Source: Kiritimatiellia bacterium
GTDB lineage: Bacteria > Verrucomicrobiota > Kiritimatiellia > RFP12 > UBA1067
Assembly (NCBI GenBank): GCA_900767325.1
Contig: CAAFYT010000069.1
Location: forward strand, 1 to 45,930
Reading direction: 5' to 3'
Length of the DNA: 45,930 bases
The notes beneath the pieces are model-generated. The model had not been told where the DNA came from. It ran no database searches and was given only the letters and a program-made list of their open reading frames with translations. The translations under genes and the position numbers were made by a program. Below are positions 1-9,500 of this stretch, one piece after another; the stretch's first letter is position 1; each line of letters begins with the position of its first letter.

Positions 1-162
1 AGAGCCCTACGGATCGGAGTTTCTAACCTTCCAGCAGTAGTATTAACTCCGATGGTTGGCAAAGGGGCTTCACTAACGTTCCGCCTAAGCTTCGCACCTT
101 TTCAACCGCTTTATTTTGCCTTCAGCATATTTTGGGGTGCGCACCACCTCCAATCCTGTTAA
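1..162 (+). other. Open frame running in from the left edge, unidentified
   Basis: The first plus-strand frame is open from base 1 to a TAA at 160-162 (53 codons), with no start needed because it enters from outside the window. The translation resembles no family I can name. The last codons already lie in the simple-repeat region beginning at 152, so this may be a degenerate gene end or an interspersed repeat rather than a functional protein. No ribosome site or promoter belongs to it within the window. Confidence 0.15.
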
Positions 163-265
163 TCTTGTTAATCCTGTCCAAATCCCACCTCCACCTCAAC
201 CTCCACCTCCAACTTCTCCCTCTCCCTACTTTTTCACCTTACCTTTTACCTTTTTACTTTCCCCA
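152..265. repeat. Mosaic of three kinds of simple repeat
   Basis: Three low-complexity blocks adjoin. Bases 152-183 carry a 9-bp period (AATCCTGTT, AATCTTGTT, AATCCTGTC). Bases 184-220 are built on CCACCT/CAACCT hexamers. Bases 220-265 are pyrimidine runs on CTCCC and ACCTTTT themes. The 9-bp AATCCTGTT type resembles, from memory and unverified, a microsatellite spread through many unrelated bacterial genomes. A 67-codon frame crosses it (translating as NPVNLVNPV and poly-Pro) but looks accidental. The block lies just upstream of the promoter of the giant gene. Confidence 0.6.
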
Positions 266-275
266 AACTTTCCCC

Positions 276-305
276 TTGACGAAGCGACATTAATTTTGAT
301 ATTAT
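276..305 (+). promoter_or_regulatory. Promoter of the giant secreted-protein gene
   Basis: A -35 hexamer TTGACG (276-281) is followed after 18 bp by an extended -10, TGA-TATTAT (298-305). A second TTGACGAAG copy lies at 316-324, just past the expected start of transcription, so the motif may also be a binding site. The predicted 5' leader is about 200 nt, unusually long for this window, where most leaders are absent or very short. Confidence 0.5.
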
Positions 306-396
306 GTTCCCATAATTGACGAAGGTGTGTCTTGCGCCTTCCGAGATTAATGTATGACGATACTGAAAACATTGGCTAAAAACGCATTTGGGGTTG

Positions 397-415
397 CGCG
401 GGGCGAAGTCCCGCG
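397..415 (+). promoter_or_regulatory. Hairpin in the long leader of the giant gene
   Basis: CGCGGG (397-402) and CCCGCG (410-415) form a 6-bp stem around a 7-nt loop, about 95 nt before the start codon. No U-tract follows, so it is not a terminator. It could affect leader stability or be part of a dispersed GC-rich repeat. Function not assigned. Confidence 0.3.
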
Positions 416-511
416 TGTCCTTCGCGTTGCGGTCTGTGGTCGCGGTAGAGTTTTAATTGAAAGTTAAACTGATAAGTAATGAACCACAAAACAAACAAAG
501 GAGAAAAAGCA

Positions 512-3500
512 ATGAGTAAACTCAAGTCACTGATTGTCGCGACGCTCGCGTTTGCGGCATCGTTCGTCACGGGCTCCGCGCTCGCGGCCACCCCAGTTGC
601 CGTGTGGAGCGGGAATTTTGCGGGGGCTGAAACTGGCGTTGCCAGCGGTAAGTACACCTTGAAGGCGAACGGTAATACCGTGGCCGACGATGGTAGCGCG
701 ATTACGATTTCGTCGAACGTAGGCGTGCTCGTGGATTGGACGGATCGCTCCGATTTTTCGACTGCTGGCAACATTACGGTGATTGTCAAGTACAGCGATT
801 ACACGGTTGGTGCGAATAACGGTGCGGCGGCGACGTTGTGGGCGGGAAGTGCTACTGCTAACAAAGATATAGTCGGTCCGTTTACGACGGCCTCGACGGG
901 CATTCTCAACAACATCTGGAACGGCGCGGCTGATGGTCGCGGAACGAAAGAGAACAAGGTTTTACCGGCATCTGGCGTCTTCTCGTTCGATTATTCCGGC
1001 AACACCGCGCCCAAGGGTTCCACGACTTACATCGAGAACAACGGAACCTTTGAGGAAGCTTGCTCCGGAAATGGAACTCTCTACACCTCGACCAAGGATT
1101 TCTACGGCCTTGCGGTCGGTGGTTCGCGCAACGCGTACAACAACTTGAAGGCGCTGACGGGAATGAAGATTCTCGGCGTCGCCATTTTCAATGAGCGGCT
1201 CACAGTTGATGAAATTGCCGCCTATGAGTTCCCGGAACGCAAATACTGCGTCTATTCTCAGGGAACTGCGAGCGGTTGGGGCGGCAACTGCAATTATAAC
1301 AACAATTTGAATGCTATCAAGCTTCCCGAGACGGATGCGGCTCCAGCTGGAACCAAGGTTGAAGTGACGAAGCTTGAGATTGCGCAGTCACCAGGAGGTA
1401 ATACTGACGACAACCGTCCGACGCGCATCGCCATCACCGTCGATGGAAAGACTACGACCTCTGCCGATTTTGTCAGCGGCGGAACCATTCCTGCCAGCGG
1501 CGGCAACAATCCGGTTAAGCTTACCTACAATTTCCCCGAAGGGTGCGTGCTGACGGTTGGTACGCAGGCGACCATCAAGTGGCTTAAGGCGGATGGTTCG
1601 GAAATCACCTCTATTCGTTATGCGGCGAGCAACGATGCCACCGGACGCTTCCTTTTGGTCAATAATGGTAGTGCTAATTATTCGCCTATTGCCTTGCTTT
1701 ACGGATATGCGCTCAACATCCGCACCGGCAAGGTGATCAACTTCAACATCCAGAATACTGGTAGCGATGGTTCGGTTTCCGGTAAGGGTGCGCAGACGAC
1801 GCTGATCGGCTCAATGCCCGAGGCGAGCTGGAACAACAACGGTTCCACCAAGATGGGGACGATTTCCTCCGGCATTAAGATTTACAACACCAACGACGGG
1901 ACGACCGAGGATACGAACATGTCGGTTGGAGTCGGCAACTATTTGTCGGGCTGCGGCAATTATGCGTATTATGGCGATGGTGGAACGGGTACCACTGGCA
2001 ATCTTCCTAACGACTATTATTACCTGCACACGTTCCAGACCTATCGCAATTACGGCAACCCCGATTCTGGAATTGAAGCATCCAACATCAAGTTGACCGG
2101 CATTCCGTTCGAGAAGTACGATGTGATCGTTTACTTCAACGGTAGCTACAAGGACGGCTCAAACGAGAAGTTCCACAAGGTCAACATTACGTGCAACGGC
2201 GTGAGCCGCGATTACACCGTCGATGCGAATGGCGCGTTCATCGCCGGCACTGCCGATTGGGGCGCGACCCGTCAGGTCTCTTCGGCTTATGGCGTCAATG
2301 CGGCGGTCTTCACCGATGTGGCCACCGCCGATTTCGAACTCAAGTTGGCCGAAAAGTACGCCAATATCGCGGCGTTCCAGGTCGTCGAGCGGGTCATCCC
2401 TCGTGTAACGTCGAAGGCGACGATTAGCGAGGATACCAACTGGTCGGAGATTCAGTGGGATCCTGCGGTTGAAGATTTCTCCACGACCAAGCTTGAACTG
2501 ACGGTCGAGAACAACGCCAAGATCACGCTTGACGAGATTGTTACTTGCGTTGGCCTTGCCATCAACGGCGTTTCGACGTTTGATGTGGCGGAAGACCTTT
2601 ACGAGGATGGTTGCTGGGAGAAGCAATTCCTTAGCGCGAAGTCCTTTACGAGCACGGGCACGATTTCGTTTGGCGCGCTCAAGGAGGGCTTCTATGGTGC
2701 ATTCACCCAGACCGAAAAGGGTATTTCGCTTCGCGCCCAGAACAAGGAAGTAATCTCCATCAACATCGCCGGTGGTAGCGGCGGTGGCGCGGGCGGCGAT
2801 TCGCCCGCCGCAAACTTGGTGAGCGGCACTGGTTTCTATGGCATCGCGCCGACCGTTGGCGATAGCTGGAACAACATCAATCGTCAGTGGCAGAGCGGCG
2901 GCAATCAGACGATCACGATTGACGGCCCGAACGCATACGACGGCAAGGACGTAATTAAGCGCGAGACGATGTCGCTTTCGGCGACGGGTAAGAATACCTG
3001 GCAGGCGGGCTCGATCAGCAATCCGTTCCTGCGCGGCTATCTCGACGATGGTAGCGGCGTGACGGTCGAGGTGCACGGCGTTCCGTATACCGAGTACGAC
3101 GTAATCGTCTATGCGACTTCGGATAGCGCTAGCATTGCGCTTGCCCCGATTACGATTAATGGTAAGCAGTACACCTTCAAGAATGGTGCGACCACGGAAG
3201 GTAGCGATGTTTGGGGACAGGGCCTGTATGCGACGCCGGAGATCGGTAAGAACGCGCTTCGCGTTAACGGTTGCACGGGCGACACCATAACGATTAACGC
3301 GGTGCGTACGGGTGGTCGTGCGACGCTTTGCGGCGTGCAGGTCATCAACAAGGGCGAGGTCGTTCTTAAGGAGGACTTCTCGGCGACGATTACCGACAGC
3401 ATCAAGTTCAGCGATATTACTTGGGATGGCGGCAAGACGTTTAAGGAAGGTCAGCTCAACGAGGTTGTCATTACCGTTGGCGATGGCACCGACGAGGAAG

Positions 3501-6500
3501 TCAACCTTACCTTTGACAATCCTGACATGATGCTCGGTAAGATTACGGTCGTAAGCTCGCGTCCGATTCGCTTTACGGCGACCAAGGCGTTGCCGAACGT
3601 CGGTCAGTTCATTACTGATGGCTGCACGGGCGGAATTGTCTATGCCTGGCCGGTTTCGGCGCTTACGACTTCCGCAGAGGGCGTGACCTACGCTGGCGGT
3701 GCTGGTACGGTTGAAACTCCGGCGACGATGAACTTCGCGGTTGCAAATGGCTCGATGACCTTGAAGGATGCGACTTATTATCTCGGCACGAGCTATTCGG
3801 GCGTGCAGTCGACCGTCAATATGATTGATGCAACGATCTTCGCTAACGGCGATATGGGCTTTGGCGTCGGTCAGGCCAATTTCAACCTCTCGGGCACGAC
3901 CAAGCTCACTTCCGAGAAGGTTGTTCTCTCGCAAGGTGGCGGTGGTCGCACCGCGAATCTGACCCTGAGCGATTCGGCGGAAGTCATCGTCACGGGTTCG
4001 TCGATTGTCGACTCCAACCAGTCCTCGATTATGTTCGGTCACTACGCCGGACCTTCAACCTTCACGATTGAGGATTCAGCGAAGTTCACCGCCGAGGACG
4101 CGCAGGTGCTCGTCGGCAAGACAGGTGGCGATCAGACGATCAACATCAATGGCGGCGTCTTCACGGCGAAGGGCATCAAGGCCTCGGCTGGTGCGACTGG
4201 CACGAATGCGCTTAACCTGAATGACGGCGAGTTGAAGCTCGGCGAGTATGGTATTACTACCTACAATGCCGCGCGTACGATTTCGGTAACCGTCGATGGC
4301 AATGCGAAGATTACCTCGACGGCGGCGATGCCGATTACGCAGGCGCTTACGATCAACGCCGATAAGACGCTGACGCTTGACGCGACGGCGGGCGACATCG
4401 TTATTTCGGGCACGGTTGTCAACAACGGCACGATCAAGGTCGTTGGCGGCAACGTCATCTTCATGCCTGGCACGGCCAACGGTACGATCGTCGAAGAGGG
4501 CGGTAAGGCGCTTTACGGCTATATCGTCTCCATCAACGATTGCGGCAAGTTCACGATTCCGGAAGGCAAGACCGCGGAGAATATCCGCCTCTTTGATGGC
4601 GCTGGTAACGTGATTCCGTTCACCGACAACAAGGATGGCACCGTCTCCTATGAGTGGAAGATCACCGGTGGCGCTTGCTGGTGGGATTACGAGTTCAATG
4701 GCAATGGCGATAATGACGGCACCGATGGCAGGGCACTCAGCTGGGATAACGATCGTCCGTTTAAGGGTGATGAATATGTAGACGGCGAGAAGGTGCACGT
4801 TCCTACGCGTCCTTGGCGTGACGTTAGTAGCTGGCCGACTACCGCGACGTTTGTGATGTATGGTACGATGCCAAGCGATGACAATAGGTATTATGTTGTG
4901 TTCGGTTCGACGACGCATGGCTTGTGCAATGCGATATTCCTTGCGACTGACAAAGTTAGCGAAGACAAGGTCGTGCTTTGCAAGGCCTACGGACGGAGCG
5001 GGACTGAGGAAGATTTGACTAAACTTTGCACGATGACCGTGCCGAATGCGCAAACCGCCGACCACCTTTATGCGTTTGTGCTCAAGAACACCGACACGCA
5101 GACTATCATCGACATCTATCTCGACGGTGAACTCCTGCAGTCCTATCCGTTTGGCGAGATCATCAATCTCGGTACCGGATTCCAGATTGCGTCTCCACAC
5201 GGCGGTCCAGTAGTTGGCTATGAACGTCCGGACGATGCTGATGAGGCACTGCTTGATTGGCTCCGCGTGTACGATGTCGAGCTAACGAAGGAGGTTCTCG
5301 AGAGGTACGCGGTTCTCTATCCGTATGTCTCGCCGAATGGCTCGTATCAGCGCACGGTGACGGAAGATGCTGATTGGTCGGCGACTGACGCGTGGACCAA
5401 GGAAGGCACCGAGCCGGCCGAGACGGCGGATGAGCCGGCGGCGGGCGCGACGGTCAAGCTTGCGATCGATAACGATGACGCGACGACGACCATCGCTATC
5501 AACCTCGCGGACGATGTGATCTACGAGGCCATTCAGATCAATGGCGACGATGTCGAGTTCGTGCTCGCCGAGGGCGAGGAGTTCGGCGGTATCGCCAAGT
5601 CGACTGGCCGCGTTACGGCGAATGCGAACATCACCTTCGCGTATAATGCGTTCTCGATGGCGGGTGCGCCGCTCACGGTCAAGCAGGGTATGACCGTAAC
5701 CTTCGATCTCTCGATGGTCGATATGACCAAGTTCTTCTCGACCCAGACGTATGACCTCACGGGCTACCTCACGCTTGAGGATGGCGCGGAAGTTACCTTC
5801 ATCGTTCCGGAAGAGCTTCACGGCCGCACGGCTGAGGCGACGATTGATCCGGTTACCAAGCACTATGTGCTGACCGTCACGGCGCCGAACTATCCGTTCG
5901 TCTATGAAGATGGAGTGTGGACTTGGGGTACGCAGGTAATTGACGAGGAAACCATCAACGCGCATCCGGAAGTTCTCCGTTCGATCAAGAGCGATCTTGA
6001 AATGGCGCTTGGCACGAGCGATTACTCGGTCGAGAACGGCGCGACCTTGACGCAGACCGATGCGAGCGCGACGGGCACGATCACGATCAACGAGGGCGGC
6101 ACCTTTGATGTTAACGGTGTAATTGATACGGCGCTCAAGATCGTCCTGAACGGCGGTTCGCTCATTAACGATGGTAGCGACATCGACGCGGGCAAGAAGC
6201 AGTATGTTTCCATTACCCAGACGGCCGCCTCGACCATCGGCGGTTCGGGTGAATTCGGCTACGTCCTCAGCGGTTATGGCGAGAACACGCTCGATCTCGG
6301 CGGCGCGACGCTGACCAAGATGGATGACAACACCTTCTCGCTCTGCAACGCGACGGTTCAGAACGGCACGTTGAAGGTAGCGGATGGTGTGCTTGCGATT
6401 GCCAACAAAGCGGTGACGATTGCGGATACCGCCACTATCGAAGGCGTGGAAGGCGCGGTTCTGAGCGTTGGATCTTCCATCAGCGACTTCACGCTCACGG

Positions 6501-9500
6501 GCGCGATTACGCTCGCGGGTGCGGGCACGTTCGGCACGATTACGCTCGACGATGCGGCGCTTGATATTGACACGGTTCGCGGCTTGACGGTTGCGGGCGA
6601 GGGCTCGATCAAGGCGACGATCACGGCGGACGAAATGGCTGGTGGCTCGGTCGTCGTCTTCACGAAGGCGGAAGACGCTACGATCAGCTCGGTCACGCTC
6701 TATGATGAGGCCGGCGAGGTGCTTTCTGGCTACACCGCCGACTACGACGAAGACGGCAACTACATCGCCAACTTCTCGGTCACCTTCACGGTTGCGTCGA
6801 TTGATGGCGCGACGGCGGCGTTTGACGAGGGCTACGTGATTGGCGAGGATGATTCGGTCACCGTTCCGTATGGTGCAACCGCGACGCTCGTCTATACGGC
6901 CAATGAGGGCAAGCTCTTCAACGATGGCAAGACCACCGTGACTGTCCTGATCGAAAACATCACCGATGCGGCCACGGCCGAGCTCACGATCGCTGCGGCA
7001 ATCGCAGATAAGTCCACGGTTGATGCAGAGGCGAAGATTGGCTCGACGCTCTATCTCACGCTCGCGGATGCGTTCGCGGTGGATGGTCAGAAGTACATCG
7101 TGCTCTTGAAGGATGTCGAGCTTACCGACTGGATCGTCGTTGATTCGGTGGCGGCGCTTGAACTTAACGGATTCACCATCAGCCAAAGCGCGTCTTGGGC
7201 GCCGGCCGAGACGTCGCACGATCACCTCTTCTGTGTCACTTACGGTGGTACGTTCAGTGTGCTGAACGCATACGAAGAGGGCGGTACGATTGATGCGACT
7301 GGCAATGGCGATCTCTATGGCGCGATCAAGATGACCAAGAAGGGTGACGTCCGTCAGGGCGAAGAACTCGCGTCGCTAACGGTCTTCAGCGGTACGATTA
7401 TCGGTAACACTGCGGCGATTAGTGGCAATGGTACTCGCCACGGCACGTCGGTTACAATTGGCGATGATTACGGTTCTACGCTGATTAAGGCGGTTGTCGC
7501 GAACGACAGCGTCGGTATCTTCAATCCGCAGGACGGCACGGTTACCATTACTGGCGGTACGATTGAAGGCGCGATGGGCATCATCATCAAGAGCGGCTCG
7601 CTCCTGATGACCGGCGGTAAGGTCGTCGCGAATGGTGAATACGCTGAGTGGGTGAAGTCCAACAACGGCTTCAATAACACTGGTGACGCCATTGAGATTG
7701 ATAACATCGGTTATCCAGGCGAGGTTGCAGAGGTTCTCATTGGTGGCGATGTGATTGTTGAGTCTGCGAATGGCGCGGCGGTTGCCTCGCGTGCGGACGG
7801 TGCCTACACCCCGATTACCGGCTTCATCGCTGGTGGTAAGTTCAAGGGTGCGATCGATACCGATACTTCGCTCATCAAGACGACTGAAACTGGCATTGGT
7901 AAGTGGGTGACTGACGAGGACGGCTACAAGGTTCCGGCGGAAGATCCTGCGATGGCCAAGATCGGCACCAAGCTCTACTTGACGCTCGCCGAGGCAGTCA
8001 CTGCGGCGACGGATAACGATGAAGTTACGCTTCTCGCAAGCTGCGCGGGCGACGGCATCAAGATCGACAAGTCGATTACGATTGACTTCGGTGGCTTCAC
8101 CTATACGGTCGACGCCAGTCTCGTTGGTTCGCCGAGCACGCAGTCGCAGGCGTTCAACCTCGTGAGGGGCAACACCATCACCTTGAAGAACGGTACGATT
8201 ACCTCGACGGTTGCGCGTATGCTCGTTCAGAACTACGCGAGCTTGACGCTCGAAGATATGACCCTCGATGGCACGAACCTCGCGGCCAAGGACGGCAAGG
8301 GCAAAGACTACGTTGCCGATACGCTCTCGAACTGCGCTGGCGATACCGTGATTACGGGTGACTCCGTCATCAAGGCGCGCGTCCTCGACGGACAGAAGAG
8401 CTTCGCGTTCGACACCTACTATCAGGCGGGTAAGTACGAGGATGCGACAGTCACGGTCGATGGCGCGACAATCAACGGCAATGTTGAGCTCGCGGGTGGT
8501 AGCTTGACGCTTACGGCTGGCACGCTCAACGGCGAGCTCGTCGAAGGCGCTAACATCGAGAAGGGCGTTGTTACCAAGGACGACGCTTTCGAGGCCGCGG
8601 CTCCGGCTGGCTACGAGTGGAAGGATGGCGTGCTTACCGCGATCTATCCGGCGGCGAAGGTTGAGCCGACGACGGTCGATGGCTTTGACTACGCGTTCAT
8701 CTACACGGCGTTGAATGATGCGCCGAAATACGACGATGCGGTTGCGTCCTTCGTCATTACGCCCACGACGGCGGTTCCGGCTGACACCATCAAGGTCGGC
8801 GGCAAGTTCGCAACGATGGGTTGGAACATCTTCAACCTCCCGGCGATTGGCGCGGGCGAGAGCTACACGATTACCGAAGCGACTTGGGCGGAGGTTAAGG
8901 ATATCTCGCCGTTCACTTGCGGCGCGGCTTCCATCGCGCTTGAGAAGGATACGGAAGTTACCCTTACCCTCAAGCTTGGCGACGATGTGATCGACACGCA
9001 GACGGTTACGCTCAAGGCGGCGAAGGTTCTCCCGACTGCGATTGTTGCGGAAGCCGAGGTTACGGGTCTCGACAAGGCGGCGACCTTCACGCTCGACAAC
9101 AAGGGCATCAGCTACGATGACTGGAACGCTGACTTCATGATCACGCTCGACAAGGATGTCGAGGCGGGTCAAATCACGCTCGGCGGTGACTATGGCGAGT
9201 ATGGTCTTGTCACGTTCCCGGCTCCGGCCTTCACGGCTGGCGAGGCCCAGGGCGTTATGGCGATGATCGGCAAGACGATCACCGTTGCCGAGCTCGACGA
9301 GTTCGTTCAGGAGTTCACCTGCGGTATCAAGAACAACACCTTCCCGACCGAGTTCGGCGTTTCGGTGCAGCTCGTGATCACCGATGGTGAGACGACGATC
9401 GACATCGGCGAGCCGTTCGAGGCGACGATCCCGGCGGCGAAGGTTCTCCCGGAGGCGTCGGTCACGCCCGTCACGGTCGAGGGTCTCGACAAGGCGGCGA

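Noticed and set aside
116..319. 67-codon plus-strand frame in the leader region
   Set aside because: The translation is only the simple repeats (NPVNLVNPV, poly-Pro) and it runs over the promoter of the giant gene; no ribosome site.
479..511. Earlier start for the giant gene
   Set aside because: It would put 11 polar residues in front of a good signal peptide, and the ribosome site AAAGGAG lies within this stretch, spaced for 512.
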